DNA of 64,000 nucleotides. Origin: Adiantum capillus-veneris (lineage: Eukaryota; Streptophyta; Polypodiopsida; Polypodiales; Pteridaceae). The number at the start of each line of letters is the position of its first letter. Within the stretch, counting starts at the first letter, position 1. The stretch lies in NCBI GenBank assembly GCA_014529385.2, contig CM043969.1, positions 13,775,446 to 13,839,445 of the forward strand. The letters run 5' to 3'. The notes under the pieces were generated by a model that saw nothing but the letters and a program-made list of their open reading frames with translations, had not been told where the DNA came from and did not search any database. Position numbers and translations under genes: made by a program. Below are positions 36,113 to 46,859 of this stretch, piece by piece.

Positions 36113-36515
36113 TTAGGTCATGTATGGTCCTGCAATTTGTGAGAACTTTTCTGTGAGGCGTCTATAGTATGCACACATACCTATAAAGCTTCTTAGTTCA
36201 TGAAGATTCTTTGGTTTAGGCCATCCTTTTATTACCTCTAACTTTGATGGATCCATATCTTGAGAGATAATGTGACCTAAATACTGAATCTCTTGCAAGA
36301 AAATTCACTTTTCTTTCGATTAACATAAAGTTTATTCTCTCTTAAAACTTGAAATATTACCTGGAGGTGTTGCTTGTGTTTGTCTAATGAATTAGAGCAG
36401 ATGATAATATCATCAAAGAACACTCCAATGAAGTTTCGATGAGGCTTGAACAGCTTCTCCATCTAGCGGTTGAATGTGGTTGTTACATTGGTCAAGCCAA
36501 AAGGCATGACAATGT
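36113..36515 (-). pseudogene. Gypsy A reverse transcriptase, C-terminal half
   Basis: Downstream of the second MITE the RT resumes with VMPFGLTNVTTTFNR, a stop, and then FIGVFFDDIIICS (the catalytic FxDD box), HLQVIFQVLRENKLYVN and, after a shift, IQYLGHIISQDM and LRSFIGMCAYYRR. Several frame changes occur within 400 bp. It is the continuation of 36770-38279. Confidence 0.88.
36508..36515. repeat. 8-bp target duplication of MITE copy 2 (left)
   Basis: GACAATGT here and at 36762-36769, a perfect match, flanks MITE copy 2. RT coding is continuous across the site if one copy and the MITE are removed. Confidence 0.85.
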
Positions 36516-36761
36516 CCCGGGTAGGTCACCTAATAAAAATGTAACCCATCATGTGAGTTCAACAGAAGGGCATTTAAAGTTCTTGAAACTTACAGAAATA
36601 TATATACAAAAGGGCATTATTTTTTCAAAATTGAAAAAAACTTACAGATTTTAAAAGAAAAGGGTACGTTATATTCTTAATAAAATTCATATATAAGGGG
36701 TTTTACAAACATGTCTTGAACGCACGTGATATGATAGTTTACACATAGTGAACCCCCCGAG
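36516..36761 (-). mobile_element. MITE copy 2 (246 bp), hAT-like 8-bp duplication
   Basis: The termini are CCCGGGTAGGTCAC and, reverse-complemented, CTCGGGGGGTTCAC, an imperfect 14-bp inverted repeat. It has a perfect 8-bp duplication and no coding capacity. It splits the gypsy A RT between GLYEYIV and MPFGLTN. It is the inverted counterpart of MITE copy 1. The 8-bp duplication points to a hAT or P type transposase, supplied elsewhere. Confidence 0.88.
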
Positions 36762-36769
36762 GACAATGT

Positions 36770-38279
36770 ATTCGTAAAGACCAAATGTGGTGCGAAATGC
36801 GGTCTTTACAATGTCTTGATCAACTATCCTTATTTGATGATAGCCACTTTTTAGGTCAATCCTACTGAAGTAGGTCGATCCTTGTAGCTTATCAAATAGG
36901 TCTTCTACCCGTGGAATGGGAAACCTATTCTTGATAGTGATCCTATTTAGCGCTCTATAGTCGACACACATACGATATGTGCCGTATTTCTTTTGCACTA
37001 AAAGCACAGGTGAGCAAAATGGAGATGAGCTAGGCCTAACCATGCCCTTCTCAACTAACTCATGCACTTGCTGCATAATCTCCTCTTGTTGAGCTTGAGA
37101 AACTCTATAAGGAGGTTTATTAGGCGGTGAACTTCCTGGAAGAAGTTCAATTGCATGGTCATCATTACCTCGTTTAGGAGGTAGCTCACAAGGGATGTCG
37201 TCAATAAAAACATCTTGAAACCCCTTGAGAAAATTGGATAACTCTAATTCCTTTTGGTTTCTTTTATTTTCTTTTGCTAAAGCATCAGGTTCATTTTGAG
37301 AATCTTTAACAAAAATCATGTACGCGGAAATAGAGCTCTTTATTGACTTGTTGAAAGCTGGTGTATGTACAATGGGGATAGTGTTACCCATTTCCTTAGC
37401 ATCTATATACATGTCTTTTTCCCTGAACTTAAAGGAGATTCTGCTTTCAGGGAATTTAACATTGGTACCCAAATGATAAAACCATGGTGCCCCTAGGATT
37501 ACATCCTCATGCTTGAGAGGAGAGATAGAGAAGTCCTCTTTGTCCACATAGCTTTGGACATGAAGCCTCAATTTCCCAATTAAGGGAGTGAGTGAAGCTT
37601 CTTTCCCCTTGAAAGTACTGTCTGCGGGTAGGACATCTCCCATCTCGTAGGCTTGTATGCCTAGCTTGGTGGCCAACTCTATAGATATAAAATTGTGAGT
37701 AGAACCAGGGTCAAAGAGAATAAAAGCATCATGTTCTCTTACCTTTCCCCAAGCATGGCATAGAGGAGATCCTTTGTGGTGAGTTTGGTGAGTAGAACCA
37801 GGGTCAAAGAGAATAAAAGCATCATGTTCTCTTACCTTTTCCCAAGCATGGCATAGAGGAGATCCTTTGTGGTGAGTTTGGTGAGTCTCCTCCTCTTGGA
37901 TTTCAACCAAGGTAGATCCAGGAGGATCTTGGCGGTTATTATTTTGGGGACAAGCGCGGTATGCATGCCCTTGTTCGCCGCACTTGAAACACCGGTTATC
38001 CTTGCGATAACGCTCAAGCTCTTCAGGAGAGAGTTTGTTTCTACCTTTGTAAACTCCCTTCTCTTTAGCTTTGTTGGAGTTGCCCTTAGGAGACTTTTGG
38101 ACATTGTCCTTCCCCTTAGACTCGTTGGAACCCTTGTTTTTCGTGGGCTTATTATTTCTTTTAGCCCCCGTTATGAAATCGATTCGAGAGGCCACCATAG
38201 TATGGTGTATTACCGCCGATATGGTACGTGGCCTTTGGGAGTTGAAATACTCCACCATTTCTTCGGTTAACCCGCACAA
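36770..38279 (-). pseudogene. Gypsy A gag C-terminus, protease and RT N-terminal half
   Basis: Reading leftward: a basic linker, the CCHC knuckle [14 protein letters not shown], then the retropepsin region [19 protein letters not shown] 31-residue segment ending in the active site is present twice ([15 protein letters not shown]...DPGS), so the DPGSTH motif is duplicated. RT follows with [36 protein letters not shown] and [13 protein letters not shown], and stops at the MITE after FGLYEYIV. The last 20 or so residues of the open frame come from MITE sequence. Apart from the duplication the frame is open for 500 codons. Confidence 0.9.
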
Positions 38280-38389
38280 AATTGTTGCTTTTGCTCTTCA
38301 AAATCCAACTTTTTGAAGATAGTGGCTTTGAGTTGTAGGTCCCAAAACTTGTCTACATATTTGTGGATGGATTCATAGGGAGAGAGCTT

Positions 38390-39134
38390 TCAGATTCGCC
38401 ATTCCGTGAGTACTTTGTCTTTGGTATCGGTGGCCAAAAACTGCTTCATAATGGAAGCTCTTAAAGCTTTCCATGTTCGTGGAGCTTCACCGTTGGCTTG
38501 TAGGCTAGACCACCATTGCCTGGCGGACTTTTGAAAGTGGAAAGCTACATGGCGTAGCTTAGAGGACTTCGTGAAGCCCTCATCTCCAAACGCCACATCA
38601 AACTGCTGGATAAAGGCCAAGACTTTGTCCGTAGCACCAAAGGTGCCATCATAGGTAAGGAAAGAGATGCTCTTCCCTCCCTCTTTGAACTTCTTCAGCT
38701 TGGACGACCTCTTCCATGAAGCATAGGATTTCGTATGGCCTCTTCTTTTTGATGGTTCAAAGGTTGCACCATCACTTTCTTCAGAAGGTGAAGAATTTGA
38801 AGAAGGTGGAGAATAGGGTGACCTCTTTCTTTCCTTTTTCTTGTCTTGATCTTCGTCGTCTTCACCATCACTTTCATAAGAGGAGAGGATGAAGAAGATG
38901 GAGAAGAGGGTGTCCTCTTTCTCGCCTTTTTCTTCTCTTGCTTTTTATCATCCCTCTTTGAATTATGGTGTGGAAAAGGGTGCGACGGTCTTCTCCGCTT
39001 TGGTGGTGAAGGAGAGCGTTTAGCCCGCCGTCTTCGTGGAGCCATCTCCGCCGAGGTGGCAGGAGACTCACTTCTTTCTCGTTCCTTCGGTGGAGGCTCT
39101 TGGGTTTTCCTTTGGGAAGGAGATGCATCATCAA
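38390..39134 (-). pseudogene. Gypsy A gag, N-terminal region
   Basis: 38620-38390 is a recognisable retrotransposon gag segment (LRHVAFHFQKSARQWWSSLQ, KALRASIMKQFLATD). Upstream, 39134-38695 is open in overlapping frames rich in Arg, Lys and Ser (RRRRAKRSPSPPKRRRPS, EKKKARKRTPSS), so the true N-terminus and frame are uncertain. Frame changes near 38700 and 38300 separate gag pieces. Confidence 0.7.
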
Positions 39135-39805
39135 GAATTAAATTCTTGAGCCCTTCGTATGGATTCTCTTTTTCTTCCCGAATCGGAGACAGACCTCTTT
39201 TGGAAGTCTCACACTCTTGTCATGGTGGTGAGCTTGGAGAATCCCGTGAGCACGGAGCTGCCGTTGCACTTCACTTTGGAGAGATGGATTGCCCATGGCT
39301 TGTTGAAGCCTAGAAACAAGTTAGTTAACAAGCATCGAAGCATCATTAGTAGCTTGCTCATTAGCAAAATCAAAGTTATCAACATTAATTTCACTCTCTT
39401 TACTATTGTCAGCCATTCTAACAACTTTTAGGTGTACTTTGGCACTTCAAGCCCTAGTTTCTACTCCTCTTTACCCCTTTAGAAAAAGCACTCAAGCTAC
39501 TATACCCATGGCTCGAATACCATTAATTGCAAGGAATAGAAGAGAGGGTCGTTCAACACCAAAACAACATCGGCTCTTGTCAAGCTTCTAATAACTCAAT
39601 AGTGGTTAAGCCGTAGGCAAGCCTCATAGGACTCCACTATTAAGACCATAGCTCTCGACGGTGATGCCCTGTTAACTGCACGAAGGCAGGCGCACTGCAA
39701 GGCTGAAAAATCCCTATTCTACTTACTCACAGGCAATTAATAATACCAACCATTTATAGCTAGCTTGAGGACCTCCCTTCTTGAGCAAGAAAAGAGAAAC
39801 CTTGT
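39135..39805 (-). other. Gypsy A 5' leader
   Basis: Sequence between the primer site and gag. It contains an A/T-rich tract and short open frames without domains. Confidence 0.4.
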
Positions 39806-39817
39806 GCTCTGATACCA
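39806..39817 (-). other. Gypsy A primer-binding site, initiator-Met tRNA type
   Basis: The minus strand reads TGGTATCAGAGC one base from the inferred LTR end (TTACA at 39819 on the complement). Confidence 0.85.
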
Positions 39818-39818
39818 A

Positions 39819-41450
39819 TGTAACATTTAATGGCCTAAAAACTTGTGTGTAGCGGAAATTAGCATGAACATAGTGGGCATTTCATTAGAATAAATTCCTA
39901 GTAAGAATTACAAGAGTGCTTGGGTGGAGAGAGCAACAAAAATCATAACACCTAGTTAGACAGCATGAACAATACTTTCAAAAGAGAGAGAAATTATGCT
40001 ATTGACAACAATTGTGGACCGGATTTACATGGATCCGGTCCCCCCTCCAAAAGGCTTTGTATTATGGTTTCTCCCATCAAGAGAGACATTGTACAATACA
40101 ATTCTTTGTGTTCCTTCAAGACTAGCTAGTGCAATGAAGATGAAAGCTTCATGCACTAAGCAAAACACTTATCAAACACAACATCAATTACCCCTGTCTC
40201 AGACCCAAGACCTCACACACCTTCGAAGATGGGGATTGGCTAAAAAACAGGATTTGACAATTTTTGTAATTTGGTCATAACTTACAACTTTAACATTTAT
40301 TTCTCCCTAGAAGCATCAGGACATGTTGAGGACTACTAAAGATAGTTCTCTAGCATTATAGATCTCACAAACATGAATTCGAGAGTGGTATAGTTGCAAA
40401 AAGTTGAAAAAAACAAAAAACAAGACCCGTTTTTTCACACAGTTTAGGTTGTGAAATGTTGTGCGAGGACAAGGTTAAAGATGGAATTGATATTCCAAAA
40501 AAATGTCGAGTTTTTTTCAGCTCATAAAACAACTTTCTAGATAGATCGCACCTCAAAATCCATTTTGAAACTCTTGACATAATTCAAGGAAAATGGTCAC
40601 TTAACAGGACATAAAAGTGTCCAAGGACATAAAAGTGTCCCATTACCAACCTAGTGTTAACCTCCCTAGGGCTAGCCAATGACAATTAAGCAGCATAAGT
40701 GATAGCCTTTTGACATGTGTCCCCCTTTCCCCCTTTGTGAGAGATTTAGGTAATTTAATAATTCAACTAAACTCTCATTGGACCCCTTTGCCTCCTGGCC
40801 AATAGGAATCAGGCAAGCCATTGGGCTGCTGAATGCTCATTGGACCCCTTGGGAGACTGTCCAATAGTCTTTTACAGGACTGAATTATCATTGGTTCTTT
40901 TATTAAGTGTTTTTAAATTAATTAAACTAGATTTACTCTAGCCTAATTCTCATTGGTCCACCTCCATGGCCATACAATAGGAATTGGGTACAGCTCGTGG
41001 GCATCTGGGCTAGGGAGTTGACATGTGTCCCTCATTCCCTTTGTGTAAAGGGAGCTTGTGTGTGTATGTGTGTGACTTTCTCTCTCATCCCCTACAAGCT
41101 AGGCTCACCCCTTCCTAAGTAGGGATTTGTAAAGACTTTTTTGACACACACAAAGCATCCAATTCCCCATGGTTGACCTTTGGACACAACCTTTGAATTT
41201 TGGAACCTTAGCATTTTGGAAGTCTTAATGGGCTGAAACTTAGGGTCTTTTTCGCCCATTGTTGCACATGGCTCTTTTATAGATGGCCCCCCCTTTGGAT
41301 CCCTATTTTCCCTCCTTTGGATCCCTACTGTGGCCGGTTTGCTAGCTTAACCAATATTCTAGCTTTTCTCCCCTAGCACTTCCCCATATTAAATAATCAG
41401 TTTAACATGAGAAAATCATTTAGGAGAATTAGATATTGATTATTATGACA
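39819..41450 (-). repeat. Gypsy A 5' LTR, probably carrying an insertion
   Basis: The inner end adjoins the primer site and the outer end (ATTATGACA, 41450) matches the 3' LTR. Only 40661-41450 matches the left LTR; 39819-40660 does not. The junction at 40657-40660 is TTAA preceded by TTACCAACCTAGTG, the same sequence as the terminus at 60125-60142 in inverse. So an unrelated element may have inserted here, or the left copy may have lost its inner part. Confidence 0.7.
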
Positions 41451-42951
41451 AAATTACTAAGAGTGGACATACTAGTGTCGTGCAAAATGATCATGCAATG
41501 GAGTACAAATGATCAACAAATTCTTCTCAAGATAGAGTTAAGGCTTACCTCTTGCTTCTGTGGAGAGGATTAATCGCACAACTAGGAGAAGCTTAAAGAT
41601 TTAAGATTTTCCAATTGGCAAGAGGGAAGGGATGGAATGATCTTATTTGGAATGGGAATATTCTTTCTCAAAGAAAAATCCTTTGGTTATGATAAACTTA
41701 ACCCTCAAACCTCAACTCCCTCTTGAAAATTGGATATTAACTTAGTATGTCACTAAAACTTTTGCACACATAATTTATGAAAAATCAAGAGCATTTCTTT
41801 TGGAGAAATAATAATTCCTGTTTTGGAAAATAAGGTTAGTTCCAAAAACAATTCCATTACTTAGATGCCTTTGATTTATGGAATTTACAATCAAAAGAGT
41901 AATTTAGGTAAGAGAATAAAAGTAACTTAAAAATCAACAAAAAGGTTTATGCAAGAGATTGAGGGATAATTAAGGATATTAGTCACCATTCAATCATGCA
42001 TACTATTTAAGTAAATATGACCTCCAATCACCCATGGTTAAAGAGAGTAGTAAACTTGAAATAACATAATGTTAGTGGTTAGCAACGTGGTTAGTTAATA
42101 CTAGAAAGGAACCATAATTAGAAATGAGCAACAACTTAAGAAGTTATTTCTTTTTCCCAATAAAAAAGGCTTGCTTATGGAAATGTGAGAGCTTAAGCAT
42201 GAATTTATGTAAGCATAATTAAATCACTTTCAAGAAAGTGCAATAGAATAAAGTGAACAAGAAAAAATTACCTTAGTGTGTATATAGTAGAGTCTTCTTC
42301 TCGATTTGGGAGAGTATTGAAGAAGTGCATTGATGTAGTCAGCTCTTTCCCTATTCACTTCACTTGAAGACCACCAATTTGGCTACTTGTAATGAGAGAA
42401 TGGCAAGAGGGAAAGGGAATTCAAGCTATAGAAAGCTTGAGAATTATGAGAGAGGAGAGGGAGAGGGTAATGTGAAGAAGAAGATCAAGTTTTGACAAAC
42501 TTGATTAGGGTTTTGGCCATGGATTCTCTTGGAGAGGGTGTGTGTCAAAGAGACTTAGCTATGGCTTTCTCAAGCCTACTCTCAATTTTTCACCTTAACA
42601 AATAAAGGAGAGAAGTGTAAAAACAGAAGAGAATCCCTTTTTTAATGCATATTTGAGATAAATGCCTTCACTTATCTTGATAGATTATCTTCCTTATTGA
42701 CAAGTTACAAGAACTTATCTTTGTTACCATATACATGTGGTAGTGATGTGTATGAACACACTTAGGACTACCGGGGCACTTTTTTCCTCTTTAGGAGGTT
42801 TTTTCTCCCATGCATTGTATATACGCCCATCACTCTAGGGCTATCTATCTTTCCATTGTACATGAAGTAATACACTCTCTGTTGTGTGCCTTGAGCTTCC
42901 TTTGTCTTCTCCAACCTGTGTGTGTTGTTTTCCGGCAACCCTAATTCCAAC
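41451..42951. other. AT-rich sequence, no gene; 3' end probably a copia LTR
   Basis: No coding frame over about 70 codons and no domain. The right edge (...CCCTAATTCCAACA) abuts a primer site, so an LTR likely ends at 42952. Its left end is not defined. Confidence 0.45.
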
Positions 42952-42954
42952 AAT

Positions 42955-42966
42955 TGGTATTAGAGC
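42955..42966 (+). other. Primer-binding site of a rightward copia element
   Basis: TGGTATTAGAGC differs at one base from the initiator-Met consensus. A copia gag follows on the same strand. Confidence 0.75.
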
Positions 42967-43260
42967 AAGTTGCACCCTCCCGGGCTTAGTCACCAATTGC
43001 TCCAGCATACGCCTGCTCACTTTCTTTGATTTTAGTGAGCTTTGGCGAGCATTTGCAAGTAGACAAAATTTTGGGAATGCTTATAGAGCTAAGTGTGCTT
43101 AGATTTTTGATGTGGGCTCATTTTGACCTCCGTTTCCACTACAACTAGGTCTGCACATGCAGTTTTATCATTTTATGTAGAATTGTTGTTAGTGCCAATT
43201 ACTGCATACCAGGTCCCATTACAATCTACTACGGGTTGTGCTATATAGCACGTGCTGGTC

Positions 43261-43874
43261 TCACTCAGTTTCTCCTCATTTTAGGCAGTTTTCACATTAA
43301 GTGCATGCATTTTCCATGTCTGACAACACCATAGATGTGATCAAGATGTTTGCTGCTGAGGACAGATTGGATGCATGGGAACAATTACCCTATGTGGGCT
43401 TACATGATGCAACATGTTATTGTGTCAAAGGGCATCTAGAATATTGTGCACGACATTGATATACATCCTAGCTCTGAGAATGTAGGCGATCTTGAGGATG
43501 TGGCAGGTCTTGCTCTGCAAGGATTGCTCCTGTTAGAGTTGTTTTGGCAAAACAAGCTCGTTGGGATGTCTCACTCATTTCTCCTCATTTTAGGCAGTTT
43601 TTACATTAAGTGCATGCATTTTCCATGTCTGACAACACCATAGATGTGATCAAGATGTTTGCTGCTGAGGACATATTGGATGCATGGGAACAATTACCCT
43701 ATGTGGGCTTACATGATGCAACATGTTATTGTGTCAAAGGGCATCTAGAATATTGTGCACGGCATTGATATACATCCTAGCTCTGAGAATGTAGGCAATC
43801 TTGAGGATGTGGCAGGTCTTGCTCTGCAAGGATTGCTCCTGTTAGAGTTGTTTTGGCAAAACAAGCTCGTTGGG
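43261..43874 (+). repeat. 307-bp tandem duplication in copia leader/gag
   Basis: The block from TCTCACTCA to TTGGGATG occurs twice in direct tandem (43261-43567 and 43568-43874) with only a few differences. Because 307 is not a multiple of three it shifts the frame. Confidence 0.9.
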
Positions 43875-44590
43875 ATGTAAATGATGCCCAAGCTCATGTT
43901 TTGATTGTGTTGTCTGTAAAGTGCACCATTACTCCTCACATTTGTTTAGTAAAATCTACAAAACAAACTTGGGATATTCTGGTCTTTATGCAAGCCGCAA
44001 TGAGGCAAAATTGCATTGCTAAGAGCCGGAGTCAAAGATTATGCATGAGGAAGATCAGATGGAAACTTTCCTTGATGGTGTCAAGGATATCAATGAGCAA
44101 CTTATTTCTACAGGTGAGTCATTTCAAATAGTTCCCTTGTGCAGACTATTCTTGATGCCTCACCAGATTATTACCACACTTTTTCTAGTACTTGGAGACT
44201 TATGACCCAAGGAAATCCTGAAGTTGTCAAGTTTGATGCATTACACACATTGCTCTTGCAAGAGTCACTTTCCAGAAAGAACAAGACTAGACAACATGCA
44301 ATTGAACAAGCTTTTATTGTTTCTCAAATAAAGGGTGGTAACAACAATGCAGCCACTTCTTATGGTTCTTCTACGAGTGGAAAATAACCTGTTTCGAATG
44401 CTTTTGCTGGCAGAAATTCTTCTGGAAATTTTGGTGACAAGGGCAAAAAGAAGATGCGTTGCCATTTATTTCCATATCTCTCTAGGTGATGGTCACAAAG
44501 GCCCACCTAGGAGATATCATTTTAAAATTCTCCTAAAACAAAGCAAGGGTCAACCATCTGGGACCAGGATCCTTGTTGTTTCTCTTCACT
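43321..44590 (+). pseudogene. Copia gag relic
   Basis: Starts near MSDNTIDVIKMFAAEDRLDAW (43318) and is duplicated by the 307-bp tandem event. Later pieces are typical copia gag: ARWDVNDAQAHVLIVLSVKC and STKQTWDILVFMQAAM (43853-44000), a frameshift, then LVQTILDASPDYYHTFSSTW and QESLSRKNKTRQHAIEQA (44136-44300). A lysine-rich stretch with RCH (44435-44465) may be the remains of the CCHC knuckle. No pol follows. The element appears truncated at about 44.6 kb. Confidence 0.75.
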
Positions 44591-44599
44591 AGGGCCCAA

Positions 44600-44774
44600 G
44601 CCTAATTATATTATCCTAAACTAAGAAGATTGCACCTATAAAAGAGCACTAAGAGGTCATTATTGGGGGTCAGCACTTGAGAAGGAATCCATGCACACAC
44701 AGTGACTCCAAGGGTCGCTACGCAAAAGAGTAGGACCTCGATACACGTGAATTTTTCCTAGAGAACGTAGTCTA

Positions 44775-44822
<48 letters not shown>

Positions 44823-45290
44823 CCACGGTCTCCATCTTGCCGAAACGAAGGTTTCTATAAATACCACATTGACTCAAGTTTGCCCTCACATCCCGAGGTG
44901 TTTTCATCATCTGCGTCTACATCTCCGTCTCTCTCTCTCTCTCTATCTCTGCAGTGTGCTGTGATTAGAGTTACTTGCATCATTGTTGCTCAGGTCCTAG
45001 CTGCTCAAAGGTAGGTGGTGCCCCCTGTTCACTCCTCGTGATGATTTTGGAGTGCACGGTCCTGGCGTAGAGTCCGCTGGGGTCCTTTTTGTGCTGGAGC
45101 TTGTCCACGCGGTAGCATAGAGAAGAGTCCGTTGGGGTCCTTTTTGTGTCGGCTTCAAACTCCAGTTCAAACTTTAACTACAAGCAATCAGACTAGCTAG
45201 GAAGATGGAAAGGGGAACACACCCAACACACACACAAATGCCTCTCTATAGCCTAAGGATTCTATAGGACCCCTATCCACTAGAAAATAC
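44600..45290 (+). repeat. LTR-like remnant with TATA box, (CT)n and primer-site-like sequence
   Basis: A TATA box (TATAAAAG, 44637), a (CT)n run (44777-44818), a second CT-rich patch and then AGGTGGTGCCCCCTGTTCAC (45017) occur in the same order as in the insertion at 14661-16099. A unit AGAGTCCG-TGGGGTCCTTTTTGTG is repeated twice just after. 45207-45255 matches 348-395. There is no coding sequence. Confidence 0.5.
44777..44818. repeat. (CT)n microsatellite
   Basis: About 42 bp of CT repeats. Confidence 0.9.
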
Positions 45291-46279
45291 TATTGGCAGT
45301 CAGATCAGGTGGGCACCCTCCTAGTCGACCCCTTCTTCACGAGCCCTAAATTTTTAAACGTCCACCAATATTTTAATGAAAAGCTTTGTAATTATAAGAG
45401 AACCTCTAATTTTTATGAGATAATTTTAAGCCAGTTTGTGCCCAATCTAAGTTGTAAGAGTTTGTAAATGAGTTTGAGCCTTGTAAAGCCGGCGATTGGC
45501 CAAAAAGCCCTAGATATAAATCTCATTTTTGTAGATGTGAAAAGAACACTTATCATTATCAAAAAGTTTTGAGTTTTGAGCGTACGACAACTGAGAGTGG
45601 CAACTCTCACGTGCTTTGTAATTTTCATATCTTAAGCTCTAGTAATCACATTTTGATTCCAAAAATTGCATTGTGTTCCTTGTCTAATCATTGTCAATTT
45701 TGCTATGGTTTGCGACTACGAGTTGACAAAAGAAATTCGAAGCAGAACACTTCTATAGCTTGCCTTCTCTGCAAGTTTGGATTTCCAACAAATACAAATA
45801 AAACACTTGCAATATTAACTCCCAAGACTAGTTCAAAATTGTCAGCTCAAGCTCTTGACCATGGGGATTTACAAGCACATGCCCACCCCTAGATTGATAA
45901 GAAGAAATTGACCACATGACATGGGTTTACAACATTTGTCAGCCATACTCGACAAGGAATAAGCCACATACATCTACATGCATCATTTGTAAACACCAAG
46001 ATGTTGACTCTTTCCCATCTTGATAGGAGATTAGACCTCAAGTGTCTTGCATTCATCCAAAATATGCATACATCATGCATGTCTCAGCTCCAAGCTGCAT
46101 ATTTCCAACCCAACCTCATCGCCATGTGGTTCCCCTTGCAAACTCCATAGTGTAGGAAATTCATCATGAGTGTTGCATCCCATGACTCTTAAATCTTGCA
46201 AAAAACCTCAAGCTTCACATCCTCAACCGATCGGCATCCTCATGCGCCATATTCTTCATGTTTGATATCTTTTGTATTT
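45291..46279. other. No gene recognised
   Basis: Short frames only (longest 107 codons, 45569-45892, plus strand). I see no motif or repeat structure beyond general AT-richness. Confidence 0.4.
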
Positions 46280-46445
46280 AGTTTGTAATAAACTTCTCAG
46301 CTTGGGTGGTCATATTCTATAGGCCAAGAGAAGAGAACACTCTAAACAATCGATTTCTTTTGTATGTACTTAGTAATAAACTTTGTAATAAACTCCTCAG
46401 CTTGAGTGGTCATATTCTATATGTAAAGAGAAGAGAACACTTAGG
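46280..46445 (+). repeat. About 102-bp imperfect tandem duplication
   Basis: TTTGTAATAAACT-CTCAGCTTG-GTGGTCATATTCTATA followed by AGAGAAGAGAACACT occurs at about 46281 and again about 101-102 bases later. Confidence 0.75.
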
Positions 46446-46859
46446 GCAGTCGCTCATAGATTGTGTAGCTTATCTATGACCCCCTTCTAGTTGGCAGTTG
46501 TCTTCATCAGCACCTTTCCATGAAAAGCTACTTCATTTTCCCACAACCAAGATCTTCACTACATGCTCCACTCTTGCGACAATTGGTAGCTCCAACCCTC
46601 CTTGCCAAAAGCGTCCTCCCTCTTAGTCAAGCCGTTATTACCAATGAAACAAGAGATTTGGTATATGCCTTTTGAACATCAAAGAGTAGAGTTTCACCCA
46701 ACAAGAAAGACATATGCAAGATGAGAATTGGAAGGAAAAGTGTCGTCAAACATCATATACATCTACTCGACGAATCTCATGTACCAACAACTTCTAGTAA
46801 TTGTATCTTGTTTGGTGCTACTTAAGGCTTATTTGGTCCAGACAGTACCAAATTTGGTA

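Larger units (their letters stand above)
24124..41450 (-). mobile_element. Gypsy A: chromodomain Ty3/gypsy element, host of the nested insertions
   Basis: LTR-derived segments lie at 24124-24891 and within 39819-41450. An initiator-Met primer site is at 39806 and a purine tract adjoins 24891. Reading leftward the order is gag, CCHC, protease, RT, RNase H, integrase, chromodomain, which is the chromovirus order. Coding is split in three places: by a MITE in RT (36516-36761), by a second MITE between RNase H and integrase, and by gypsy B inside that MITE. Without insertions the element would be about 8 kb. The left LTR lacks the portion matching the right LTR's inner side, and no flanking duplication could be identified. 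Confidence 0.85.

Noticed and set aside
38695-39313. 155-codon plus-strand frame (38846-39313)
   Set aside because: It is antisense to the gypsy A gag leader and lacks any domain.
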